From: Lachnospiraceae bacterium UBA7143
Lineage (GTDB): Bacteria; Bacillota; Clostridia; Lachnospirales; Lachnospiraceae
Direction of reading: 5' to 3'
Length of the DNA stretch: 64,000 nt
NCBI GenBank assembly: GCA_002491905.1
Contig: DKWV01000025.1
Coordinates: 186,001 to 250,000 of the forward strand
The stretch's first letter is position 1, and every line of letters starts with the position of its first letter. The position numbers and the translations under genes were made by a program. The notes under the pieces were generated by a model. That model was not told the origin of the DNA. It did not search any database and saw nothing but the letters and a program-made list of their open reading frames with translations. This document shows positions 40,124 to 49,321 of the stretch, one piece after another.

Positions 40124-42208
40124 ATGCTGACCATGGGGGGACCGATTCCATTAAAAAGTGCAAGAGATGTGGGAACGCCTGGCGGGATGTTCGGGGAGAG
40201 AATCCGCGGAAACTATGAACAGATGCAGGGGCGCATCAACCCTGTGGAGATTCTGCATTTTCTGTCAGCGCCGCCGGAGCTTTACGTGGCGGCAACAGAT
40301 ATGACTACATTGGTCAATCAACAGAACGGGACGGAAATCAAAAATCTGGAGTTATCTCTCGTCAATAACGTTTTAAACCGCATTCTGGTATCAGATCACA
40401 TGGAGTTTACTTATCAGGACCGGGTCTTTGTGGAGAATATACTGAAAAAGATTGGCGTGACGGATGTGCGGGAGTTTATCAGGCAGGTACAGAGGATCAA
40501 GGAAGAGACCGGAACGGTCAGGGAACTTCTTACTCTTTACGAGTCGGGATGGGATACGCTCAAAGCGATACAGGAATACCGCGTAAAACATACGCAGATG
40601 CAAAGGATACAGGAAAAGAAAGAAGAGAAAGGGGAGGGGGAGCTGGAAGCGGCAGACCGCATGGCAGCCGTTGTTTTAAAACGCCTGCGGACAAACGATA
40701 TCTATCGGGAGGTAGGCAGATACGCCGCTTTCCGATTTGGCAGCAGGACGATGATTGACCGCTTTGAGCTGTCCTTTGGCGAGCAGAGTATTGCAGCCTC
40801 TTACCTTACTTTAAACGATTATAGGAGCAGAGTTTTTGAGCAGGGTCCCCATACTGTCTACAACCTGCCGGAGCGGTATGAGGCGTGGCATCTAAATCTT
40901 ACGGATGAGAACCATGGACAATTCATAAATAATTTTTTGCGGACAGCTCTGCTTCACGCGGTCGGGCAGATCTTTCATCTGCGCTACACGGAGTTTAAGA
41001 AAAACACCGGTTTGTGGCATGAGTTTACGGATGCACTGCATGTGTCCGTCAGGAACACGTTCCAAAGATTTGAGAACCTTTCCGCGATGAGCTCCTTTAC
41101 GATACAGGACCGGGAAGCATACCATCGAACGGTGCAGCATTTTGAGAGACAGGAGATCAGCGCCCTGAAACATCTTTTTGCCATAAGCGGACAGAGGACG
41201 GCCGACGCGACGCACGATGCGCAGACTGTGCAGGTTCTGTCACAGGATCGGACAACGGTTATTGGGATGCAGAGGCAGGATAAGAACGTCGGCGCCATGC
41301 GGCAGGAGGATATGCCGCCGCCGGATCATCCGCCGCGGGAAGTGACTAAGCTTCGCATAGAGCGGGAGGAAGAGATACGAAGGCAGCTTGAGCGCATCAA
41401 CCGGCAGAATCTAGAGCGGGTGGAGCGACTGTCCAAATATACAGAGCGGATGAAAGAATCTGAGCGGCTGCGGATTGACCGTGAGACGACAAAGGCCGCC
41501 CCGCTTAAGATATCCGCCGGGCAGGAACAGGTCACATCAGCATATCGGGAGCGGGAAACGCCGCAGGCGGCGCAGGCAGCACGGGAGACGGAAAAGCTTC
41601 GGGAGATTCTGGGGGATGAGACGGTGCGGGTGTTTGAGACAATCCGCGGCTTTCAGGAAAATCCTGAGCAATACCCAAATGTGACGGCCGCCGAAGAGAA
41701 GACCATGAATCTGTTTTTGCGGGATATCGCGGCCGCCGGGGAGCCGCAGACGGTTGCCACGGCAAAAGAGCAGGGGGTGGTCGTATATAAAGAGACAGAG
41801 CATGAGGCAAAAAATGAGACAGGGTGGGCCTTTGGAAAGCTGGGGCGGGGCGTGCAGCCAGACACGCGCAGGCACGGGAGGACGTTAGGACAGACGGAGA
41901 ATACTGTGGAATTGTTCCACAGACAGAATAGTCAGACGGTCGATGAGGAGAGCGTGCAGGAATTGATACGGACATGGAACAAGGATAAGCACGTACAAAA
42001 CACGGATATCCGAAAGACGTTTCAGGAGGATGTGCAGGTGGCGCAGCTTGTCCAATCAAAGGTAAATGAGATGAAGGTTAAGCAGGATGAGGAGATTGCA
42101 CGGATGATCAGCCAAAATGTGAAACGGCAGCTTGATACACTGTCCGAGAAGGTTTATGGGAAACTGGAGAAGCGCATGGATGCCGAGAGGCGGCGCAGGG
42201 GGTTATAG
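40124..42208 (+). CDS. Coiled-coil protein, possible length-measuring factor
   Basis: A 694-residue, highly charged protein (Gln/Glu/Arg-rich helices, especially residues 400-694: REEEIRRQLERINRQNLERVERLSKYTERMKESERLR) with a more compact N-terminal part (about 1-330). No signal peptide or named domain is apparent. It stands between the second tube gene and the duplicated tube-initiator, where a tape-measure protein would be plausible. Its size would suit a tube of moderate length. This is inference from composition and position only. Confidence 0.45.
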   Translation: MLTMGGPIPLKSARDVGTPGGMFGERIRGNYEQMQGRINPVEILHFLSAPPELYVAATDMTTLVNQQNGTEIKNLELSLVNNVLNRILVSDHMEFTYQDRVFVENILKKIGVTDVREFIRQVQRIKEETGTVRELLTLYESGWDTLKAIQEYRVKHTQMQRIQEKKEEKGEGELEAADRMAAVVLKRLRTNDIYREVGRYAAFRFGSRTMIDRFELSFGEQSIAASYLTLNDYRSRVFEQGPHTVYNLPERYEAWHLNLTDENHGQFINNFLRTALLHAVGQIFHLRYTEFKKNTGLWHEFTDALHVSVRNTFQRFENLSAMSSFTIQDREAYHRTVQHFERQEISALKHLFAISGQRTADATHDAQTVQVLSQDRTTVIGMQRQDKNVGAMRQEDMPPPDHPPREVTKLRIEREEEIRRQLERINRQNLERVERLSKYTERMKESERLRIDRETTKAAPLKISAGQEQVTSAYRERETPQAAQAARETEKLREILGDETVRVFETIRGFQENPEQYPNVTAAEEKTMNLFLRDIAAAGEPQTVATAKEQGVVVYKETEHEAKNETGWAFGKLGRGVQPDTRRHGRTLGQTENTVELFHRQNSQTVDEESVQELIRTWNKDKHVQNTDIRKTFQEDVQVAQLVQSKVNEMKVKQDEEIARMISQNVKRQLDTLSEKVYGKLEKRMDAERRRRGL

Positions 42209-43807
42209 ATGAAACTGGATTTTTCGAAATTTACAAATGTGGCATCGGGTTCTATGACGACGGTAAAGGCAGCGCTGCTCTTCTATATGTCAAACGATTC
42301 TGTCAGGGTGGAAGAACAGGTTAAGACGGCCGCGGACCGGATAGACAATTCGATCGGGGAGGTGCTGCCGGAACAGGCGGCGGAATTTACGAAGCAAAAG
42401 GGAAATTACAGTAAGGTGACGTTTCAGTTTAATCCTGCGTCGCTGCACATCAGCGCTTACGGCGGCGGTATGGCGGCGATGACAAACTATGGGCCGGAGG
42501 CTGGAAAGGCAAAGGGCACAGGGAGCGACCAGGTGGATTACGGGCCGGTCGATGAGACGGTGACGGTGAGCTTCAAGGTGATATTCGACGCTGTGAGAAA
42601 CGAGAGGGCATTCCTGTCTGACAGGATCAACCCAGGCCCAACCAATCTGGTCAGGCAGGGCGCTGATCTGATCAAGTCCGCGCCGCACACGGTCCAGCCG
42701 GTCGCGGAGGGCTTTCTGGCAGCAGTCAGGAACAGGAGCACGAGAGGGGTTATCTTTCAGTGGGGAAGTTTGCGGTATGGCGGTTATCTGAATAAGGCGC
42801 AGTGCCGCTATACGATGTTTGACATGGAGGGGGAGGCGGTGCGCGCGGAGGTTGATCTGGCTCTGGTGTGCAGCTGCCACGGTGGCCATGATAACGGGAA
42901 GGAATGGGAAAACCGTTATCATGCTTTTATGGAGGGCAGAAAGTCCGAATTAAGCCTTCCGGGCAGCAAATTAAAATCGGTATTCAATGTGGCGGTAGGT
43001 AAGGTAGAGAAAGCGTGCATTTTGTTTCGTGCAAATACCGCACCCGCAAAAACGGATGCAAAACCTGTTTCGGTTGATTCGGATGTCGACAGACTTTCAC
43101 AAATGGCGGCGGCGGTATCAAATATGGCAGCGGCAATATGGAGTGAAGCGAATGGAACGGGGAAAAAACGCGGAGCGGAAAAAGTAAAAGAGGCGGGTTA
43201 TGTCCCGGTCAAGGTTCATTACAATCCCACATCTATCACCATGCACAGCCGGGGCGGAGAGATGATTACGCGCGAGGGCAATTCGGCAGATCCTTCGGCT
43301 GCGGCGAAGTATCAACGCAGCGCGATGCCGGTGGAGACGGCGATGTCCGTGGAGCTGCTCTTTGACGAGACGGACAACGCCAACGCTTTTATGCTGGATT
43401 CCGGCATGGGGTCGCCCACGGGTATGGTAAAGGCCGGTATGAATCTGAAATCAGGGATGGAGGGCAGGGAATACTCGGTGGCGCCGGTCTCGGAGCTGTT
43501 TGTGGCGGCCACGATGTCCGCCGAAAGCCGCCTTGTGTGTTTTGTCTGGAATAAGATGGTGTTCTGGGGTGAACTCTGCGAGGTGGAGGTGGACTATACG
43601 ATGTTTAACAACAGAGGAAATCCAATCCGTTCCAAGGTTTCTATCCGCATCCGCCAGAGCGGGAAGGCAGGATCAAAAGGTGACTTTGAAAAAATATGGA
43701 AGAGGGCGTATGATAAGCTTCCCGATGAGGCGGAGAAGCTTGCTAAAAACAAAGGCCTGACAGCTTCCTCAGGAAATTATATTGCTTCCAACCTGTTTCG
43801 CATGTGA
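42209..43807 (+). CDS. Duplicated CIS tube-domain protein (Afp7-like, without LysM)
   Basis: A 532-residue protein with two copies of the contractile-injection tube-initiator domain. Copy 1 (about 60-225) reads VTFQFNPASLHISAYGGG ... VSFKVIFDAV ... GVIFQWGSLRYGGYLNKAQCRYTMFDMEG; copy 2 (about 330-490) reads VKVHYNPTSITMHSRGGE ... MSVELLFDET ... LVCFVWNKMVFWGELCEVEVDYTMFNNRG. Afp7-type proteins have one copy plus a LysM domain; here LysM is missing. It begins directly after the coiled-coil gene (stop-ATG). Confidence 0.75.
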   Translation: MKLDFSKFTNVASGSMTTVKAALLFYMSNDSVRVEEQVKTAADRIDNSIGEVLPEQAAEFTKQKGNYSKVTFQFNPASLHISAYGGGMAAMTNYGPEAGKAKGTGSDQVDYGPVDETVTVSFKVIFDAVRNERAFLSDRINPGPTNLVRQGADLIKSAPHTVQPVAEGFLAAVRNRSTRGVIFQWGSLRYGGYLNKAQCRYTMFDMEGEAVRAEVDLALVCSCHGGHDNGKEWENRYHAFMEGRKSELSLPGSKLKSVFNVAVGKVEKACILFRANTAPAKTDAKPVSVDSDVDRLSQMAAAVSNMAAAIWSEANGTGKKRGAEKVKEAGYVPVKVHYNPTSITMHSRGGEMITREGNSADPSAAAKYQRSAMPVETAMSVELLFDETDNANAFMLDSGMGSPTGMVKAGMNLKSGMEGREYSVAPVSELFVAATMSAESRLVCFVWNKMVFWGELCEVEVDYTMFNNRGNPIRSKVSIRIRQSGKAGSKGDFEKIWKRAYDKLPDEAEKLAKNKGLTASSGNYIASNLFRM

Positions 43808-43837
43808 TATCAGATCAAAGTGGGGTGAGGAAATATA

Positions 43838-45037
43838 ATGGCAACCTATCAATTTAAGGAGCTCAAAAGAAAATACGAGGCCTTTCAACAGCCCATAGCG
43901 GTGCTGAGGATGGCGGACAGGGATCTTGGCGGCAAGACGGGGTATCCCATATCCGATGTGGAGATCGATCTTACCTGCGGTTATGAAGCGTCCGTGGCGG
44001 AGTTTTCCCTCTATCATGTCTATAACAAGGGAACCGATTCTTTTGAGGTGTCGGATGCATTAAAGAAATCCATTGCGCCGGGAGCAAAGACAGAGATTGC
44101 CCTGGGGTATGGCGGGTCGGCGCAGCTTCTTTTCGTAGGTGTTGTCACGCGGGTGAGCTATCGGTTTGAGCCGGATGAGATTCCCTGTATCCGCATCAGC
44201 GCGATGGATGTCAAGGGGGTTATGATGGCAGGTTCTTATTCCAGACAACTGACAGCCGCCAGTTACTCGGCGGCGGTGAAGGAGATCCTTCAGAGAAGCG
44301 CGTATGCGGGTATGCAGGGCAGCGGTATTATCAGGGGCATACAGGTGACGGACACTCCCGATCAGCTGTCGTCCGTTCCGGCGGAGGGGACGGCGGTCAC
44401 GGAGCGCAGTGTGGAGATGGTGGCGGAGAGCGATTACGAATTTGTGGTGAAGGCGGCCAGACGGTACAACTATGAATTTTATACGGAGTGCGGGATTGTG
44501 CTGTTTCGAAAGCCCAAGGCGGACAAGGGTGTCCGTATGGTTATAAGTCCAGAATGCGGGCTTTACCGTTTCGACATATCCTATGATGTGACTGGACTGG
44601 TCAACAAGGTGACGGTGCGTGCGGCTGACGCGGGCAGGGCGAAGGTCATATCCTCGAAAGTAAAGAACCGGGCGTCTCTGCCCGGCAAGGCAAAGGCGCT
44701 TATAAAGGGCAGCGAAAAGGTCTATATCGACGCGTCGGCCACCTCCATGGAAGAGACGGGATATCGGGCGGATTCCCTGATGGAAGACATCTCTTACCGC
44801 TATGGCTCTCTGGAGTGCGAGGTGCAGGGTCTGCCGGAATATCTGCCGGGATATTTTGTGGAGGTGTCAGGCGTTGGCGAAAATGTAGACAATACATTTT
44901 ATATCACCCGCGCGGTTCACAGGATGCTAAAGAACGGCAGATATACCGTGAAACTGGAAGGTAAGGCCTGTGGAGAAAAAAGAGGAAACGCAGGCGCAGA
45001 ACGGCAAAGAGGGAGAAGCACAGATGGGATTATATGA
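43838..45037 (+). CDS. gp27/gpD-like spike base protein
   Basis: A 399-residue protein with the gp27-like fold of phage late-control gpD and VgrG N-termini: CGYEASVAEFSLYHVYN, LGYGGSAQLLFVGVVTRVSYRF, TERSVEMVAESDYEFVVKAARRYNYEF. It forms the base of the spike on which the gp5-like protein sits. In VgrG and Afp8 these parts are one chain; here they are two genes. GGGGTGAGG precedes the ATG. Confidence 0.85.
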   Translation: MATYQFKELKRKYEAFQQPIAVLRMADRDLGGKTGYPISDVEIDLTCGYEASVAEFSLYHVYNKGTDSFEVSDALKKSIAPGAKTEIALGYGGSAQLLFVGVVTRVSYRFEPDEIPCIRISAMDVKGVMMAGSYSRQLTAASYSAAVKEILQRSAYAGMQGSGIIRGIQVTDTPDQLSSVPAEGTAVTERSVEMVAESDYEFVVKAARRYNYEFYTECGIVLFRKPKADKGVRMVISPECGLYRFDISYDVTGLVNKVTVRAADAGRAKVISSKVKNRASLPGKAKALIKGSEKVYIDASATSMEETGYRADSLMEDISYRYGSLECEVQGLPEYLPGYFVEVSGVGENVDNTFYITRAVHRMLKNGRYTVKLEGKACGEKRGNAGAERQRGRSTDGII

Positions 45038-45848
45038 CATTATGGATGAGATTGCGGCGAGGCAGGTAACGAAATCGGAGACGGGTGATAACCGCATGCA
45101 CGGCGTTGCTTTGGGCATTGTGACGGCCAACTATGCGGACCGGGCGCCGGGACAGATGCCGGGCCGCGTCTGTGTGGAGATCCCGGTGCGGGATGCGGAT
45201 GCCAATGAGCTTAAGTGGGCCAGGGTTTCGATGGCTGCAAGCGGCAAAAGCTGGGGACATTATTTTTTGCCGGAGGTGGGGGATCAGGTACTTCTGGCCT
45301 TTGAGAACGGCAATATTGAGCGCCCTTATGTGATCGGCTGTATTCCTCAGGATTCCAACAAATTTCTCACAGATTCCGTAGACAGAGATAACCGGTACAA
45401 GAAGATCGTCACCAAAAACGGTAATACCTTACAGTTCGAGGATGTGGCGCCGGGTGAGGGTGACCGGGATAAGATATCGCTCTTTACGTCAGGGGAGAAG
45501 CACAGGCTGATCATGGACAATGAGAAAGGCAATATCTTATTGGAAGATGAGAAGGGAAACAATGGCGTCGAGATCTGCAGCAATACCGGGAATATCAGGA
45601 TAAAGACGGAACATAAGCTGACGGTGACTGTGGGGGACAGCATAGAGCTTAGCATGAACGGCGATACCGGCACGGTCAGTCTGAAATGCAATAAGCTGAA
45701 AGCAGAGGCGGCCAGGAGCGCCGGACTGTCCGCGAACGGAAAAGTAAGCATAAGCGGCGGCAATGTTTCGATGGATGCAACCGCGTCATTTAAGCTTACC
45801 AGCAGCGGTATGACAAGTCTTGGCGGATCGCCTGTTAAGATTGGCTGA
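45024..45848 (+). CDS. gp5-like spike (OB-fold and beta-helix)
   Basis: A 274-residue protein with an OB-fold (ALGIVTANYADRAPGQMPGRVCVEIPV ... WARVSMAASGKSWGHYFLPEVGDQVLLAFENGNIERPYVIGCI) followed by a repetitive beta-helix (KISLFTSGEKHRLIMDNEKGNILLEDEKGNNGVEICSNTG...) like the puncturing needle of VgrG/gp5. It overlaps the gp27-like gene by 14 bases from ATG 45024, or 68 bases if GTG 44970 is used; both have good ribosome sites. It should carry the DUF4280 tip. Confidence 0.88.
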   Translation: MGLYDIMDEIAARQVTKSETGDNRMHGVALGIVTANYADRAPGQMPGRVCVEIPVRDADANELKWARVSMAASGKSWGHYFLPEVGDQVLLAFENGNIERPYVIGCIPQDSNKFLTDSVDRDNRYKKIVTKNGNTLQFEDVAPGEGDRDKISLFTSGEKHRLIMDNEKGNILLEDEKGNNGVEICSNTGNIRIKTEHKLTVTVGDSIELSMNGDTGTVSLKCNKLKAEAARSAGLSANGKVSISGGNVSMDATASFKLTSSGMTSLGGSPVKIG

Positions 45849-45863
45849 AAAAGGAGGGCGTAC

Positions 45864-46310
45864 ATGGAAAAGAATACCCATTTGGGTCGTGGCATGAAGT
45901 TTCCGCCGCAGATCAACCCCGTGACAGGACGTTTTGTCATGTCGGAGAATGAACAGAGTGTAAAAGAGAGTATCTATCTGATCCTCATGACGCAGAAGGG
46001 GGAAAGACTGATGCGTCCGGGATTTGGAAGCCGGACTTCCGGTTATGTGTTTTCGGACACTAATCTGACGATGCTGCATATCATGGCATACGAGCTGGAA
46101 GGGGATATCACGCGCAATGAGCCGAGAGTGCAGGATGTGGAAATTCAAATGGATAATGACACCAGGCCCGACTGTCTGTTTGTCCATATCCGTTACACGG
46201 TGAGCGGCAGCAGCACGCCGGAGAATATGGTTTTCCCATTTTATCTGGACAGGGAAGCCGGGGAAGAGAGCGCAGAATATGAGACAGTGGCAGACGATCC
46301 AATTCGGTGA
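45864..46310 (+). CDS. gp25/GPW baseplate wedge protein
   Basis: A 148-residue gp25-like protein with the diagnostic middle SIYLILMTQKGERLMRPGFGSR that initiates the sheath on the baseplate. N- and C-terminal extensions of about 20 residues are a little longer than in T4. AGGAGGG precedes the ATG. It overlaps the next gene by 32 bases, so they are translated together. Confidence 0.9.
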   Translation: MEKNTHLGRGMKFPPQINPVTGRFVMSENEQSVKESIYLILMTQKGERLMRPGFGSRTSGYVFSDTNLTMLHIMAYELEGDITRNEPRVQDVEIQMDNDTRPDCLFVHIRYTVSGSSTPENMVFPFYLDREAGEESAEYETVADDPIR

Positions 46311-49275
46311 TCATCCGATAGATGACAGAAAAAGGGAGGAAATTCTTAATACGATCAGAAAGCTGGCGGCTTCCTATACCCCGGAATGGCAGTTTGACAC
46401 ACAGGATCCGGATATCGGTTCCGTGCTCGCCCTGCTCTTTGCCGACCAGATGCAGGAGAATATCAGGCGCTATCAGCTGACGCTTGAGAGGGATTATGTG
46501 GAGCTTATGAATCTGACCGGTGTTTCCCCGAGGCCTGCCTGCCCCGCCCACAGTGTTGTATTGATGGATATGATACAAAATACCATTCCGGGACAGCGGC
46601 TTCCTGGCGGGACGAAGTTCCTTGCTGATAGAGAGGGCGGCGCCCCACTGGTGTTTGAAACCGCTCATGGTATTTATCTCACGCAGGCGCGGTTAAAGTG
46701 CATGTTTATGGCATCCGGCATCACGGGGAAGGTCATTCCCCTGAAAGGGGATTTTAAGCCGGTTACATATATTGACGGAGATACGGAGATCTGTTCGGAG
46801 CCAGACGGAGCATTTACTCTCTTTGATTTTGCAGGGGAAGGTTATGGGAAGACGGGGCTTGTCATGTACCATTCGCATCTCTTTGACGGGGTGGATAACG
46901 ATATCAGGATGGAGATACCGGGTGCCTGCGGGCTTGTGGAGGAGATCTTTCAGGGAGACTACAGACTTTTCTATTATGGGGAAGACGGATTTCACCCCAT
47001 CACAGATTTAAAAATCGAGCAGAACCGCTATCTGGTATTCAGGAAGTATACGGCCTGCCGCAAGGTGTATCTTGGGGACAGAGCGTATTCCGTTTTGCTG
47101 CTGGAGCCTGCAGGTGTGCTGAAAAAGAATGTTACGGCGTCGGATATCCGGTTTTGCGCGTCAGGCGGGGCTGCATCAGCGGAGTATGTGGTAAACGGCA
47201 ATGTAGAGATGGATGCGGAAGACTTTTATCCCTTCGGCAGGATGATGTCACTTTTTGCAGAGTTTTATATTGGACATCGGTATTTTGGAAACCCGGGAGC
47301 AAGGGTGACGCTGGAATTTGAACTGTCGTTCGAGGATATTGTAGTGAAGATGCCCGCACGGGAAGAGGACGGGGAGCTAAAGATTATTAAGCGCAAACCC
47401 AAAAGAGACACAGCCGGAGTGGCGCAGGTGTATGCGGACGAAGTGTCCTTTTCGTATTACAACGGCACAGGCTGGCGGAAGCTTATCCTGCACACACCGG
47501 CAGAATCGCTTTTTGCATGGGGCGAAGCGGGCGTTTGCAAAATCAGCTTTACGTGCCCTGAGGACTGGCAGGAGACGGAGACGGCAAGCTACGTGGGCAG
47601 ATGCATCCGTGCACAGCTGCTGCGTTCGGACAATTGCTATTACCAGCCGGCCGTGCACCATTGTCCGGTGATCCGGCATATGCGGATTACATACGATTAT
47701 AACCAACATTTTATGCGGCCGCAGAAACTGGTGAGCTTTCAGGGAAGCCGCAAGTGGGATATCACTGAGAGGATTGCGCAGGACAAGGCGACGCCGATCC
47801 TTTTTAAGGGCAGCTACCACGAGACATCGCTTTATCTGGGCTTTGACAGGAAGATGGAAGATGGCCCGGCAGGACTGCTGTTTCGTGTAAAAGGGAGCGG
47901 AGATGACAGGAAAGGACGGCTTTTGGTGACGTATTCCACCAGGGATGGTTTTTCGGAACTAAAGATGGCCGACCACACGGATGGATTCAGGCATACGGGC
48001 AGTATCCTCTTTATGCCGCCCGCGGATATGGTCAAAAGAACGATCGAAGGGCAGGAGGCCTTTTGGATCAGGATTACGGACGAGGATTTTGCACTGGAAA
48101 AGAATCCGGCCTGCCGGCCTGTCATCGAGGAGGTTGCGGTCAATGCGGCGGAGATTGACAATATAGAGACGCTTCCGGAAGAGGAGTATTATATTGACAC
48201 CTGTGAGCCGGATATGGATTTTCCTGTGAGAGCGGTAAATATTCTGTGGGTAGATGTCTGGGTCAACGAGACGGCAGGCTTTTCCGGCAGCGAGATGAGA
48301 GGTTTTATGCGGGAGCGCCCTTCGCTCACCCGCGCGGAGACTGATTCTCAGGGAAATATCCGTGAACTCTATGTAAAGTGGCAGGAGGTTGACAATTTTG
48401 ACCGTTCCCGGCCGGGAGACAGGCATTTTGTCGTAGACAGGATCAATCACAGGATTCGTTTCGGGGACGGGGTGAATGTGCGCATTCCTCAAAATACCGT
48501 GGGACCTGCATTTAAGGCAGTGGTCAGATGTTGTGACGGTGCGGGAGCCAATGTGCCTGCTGACAGCGTTAACGATACGAAGGGAATTGTGAGGTTTGTG
48601 GAGAATATCCGCAATCCGGTGAACGCCTTCGGCGGTATGGATATGGAGACGGTAGAGGATGCGCTGCGGCGGGGAACCGTGCTGCTTGGCAGCCGCAGCC
48701 GCCTTGTCAGTGTGATGGACTACGAGCGGGAGGTACTGGACTTTTCCCATAGCATCTCCCAGGTGCGGGTGGTGACTGGCGTGCGCAGGGACGGGACGGT
48801 GCAGGAAGGTGTCATCTCCGTTGTGATTCTGATGGAGGACTACAAGGATGGTTCCGCCTCCTTTGTAAGTCTCAGGAAGAGACTGAAAGAGCATCTGCTC
48901 TCACGGTGTGAACTGACGGTGAATCCGGAGCTGCTGGAGGTTGTGGAGCCTCTGTATGTGGAGGTATCGGTGGAGGCGTGGATCAGCAAGGCGGACGGGA
49001 AAGATAATTTTGAGGTGCGGCAGACCTTTGTAAATATGCTGACGGATTATCTTGACCCGGTGAGGAACAACAGTTGGGAAATCGGCGGCAGCGTCACGGA
49101 AAATCAGATCAGGATGCGGTTGAATATGGAGAAAAGAAGTGTTCTGATCCGCAGGATTCTGGTCTCCGGCAGGTATCGGGACAGGGAAGGCTTTCATGAG
49201 ACGGAGCTTAAGAGTCTGAGCGGCAATCCCTATATGCTTGTGGTGAGCGGACAGCACAGGATCCATCTTGAATAA
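46279..49275 (+). CDS. Baseplate-J-type assembly protein, long form
   Basis: A 998-residue protein of the baseplate J/gp47 family (Afp11-like): DPDIGSVLALLFADQMQENIRRYQ at the start, and the family segment RIRFGDGVNVRIPQNT near residue 725, then EDALRRGTVLLGSRSRLVSVMDYEREV near 795 and C-terminal NEWEIGGSVTENQIRMRL-type helices. It links spike, tube and sheath at the baseplate. It starts inside the gp25 gene. Confidence 0.88.
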   Translation: MRQWQTIQFGDHPIDDRKREEILNTIRKLAASYTPEWQFDTQDPDIGSVLALLFADQMQENIRRYQLTLERDYVELMNLTGVSPRPACPAHSVVLMDMIQNTIPGQRLPGGTKFLADREGGAPLVFETAHGIYLTQARLKCMFMASGITGKVIPLKGDFKPVTYIDGDTEICSEPDGAFTLFDFAGEGYGKTGLVMYHSHLFDGVDNDIRMEIPGACGLVEEIFQGDYRLFYYGEDGFHPITDLKIEQNRYLVFRKYTACRKVYLGDRAYSVLLLEPAGVLKKNVTASDIRFCASGGAASAEYVVNGNVEMDAEDFYPFGRMMSLFAEFYIGHRYFGNPGARVTLEFELSFEDIVVKMPAREEDGELKIIKRKPKRDTAGVAQVYADEVSFSYYNGTGWRKLILHTPAESLFAWGEAGVCKISFTCPEDWQETETASYVGRCIRAQLLRSDNCYYQPAVHHCPVIRHMRITYDYNQHFMRPQKLVSFQGSRKWDITERIAQDKATPILFKGSYHETSLYLGFDRKMEDGPAGLLFRVKGSGDDRKGRLLVTYSTRDGFSELKMADHTDGFRHTGSILFMPPADMVKRTIEGQEAFWIRITDEDFALEKNPACRPVIEEVAVNAAEIDNIETLPEEEYYIDTCEPDMDFPVRAVNILWVDVWVNETAGFSGSEMRGFMRERPSLTRAETDSQGNIRELYVKWQEVDNFDRSRPGDRHFVVDRINHRIRFGDGVNVRIPQNTVGPAFKAVVRCCDGAGANVPADSVNDTKGIVRFVENIRNPVNAFGGMDMETVEDALRRGTVLLGSRSRLVSVMDYEREVLDFSHSISQVRVVTGVRRDGTVQEGVISVVILMEDYKDGSASFVSLRKRLKEHLLSRCELTVNPELLEVVEPLYVEVSVEAWISKADGKDNFEVRQTFVNMLTDYLDPVRNNSWEIGGSVTENQIRMRLNMEKRSVLIRRILVSGRYRDREGFHETELKSLSGNPYMLVVSGQHRIHLE

Positions 49276-49321
49276 GGTCAGATAGACATACTGGCGGCAG
49301 AATACAGGAGAGAGACAGAGT

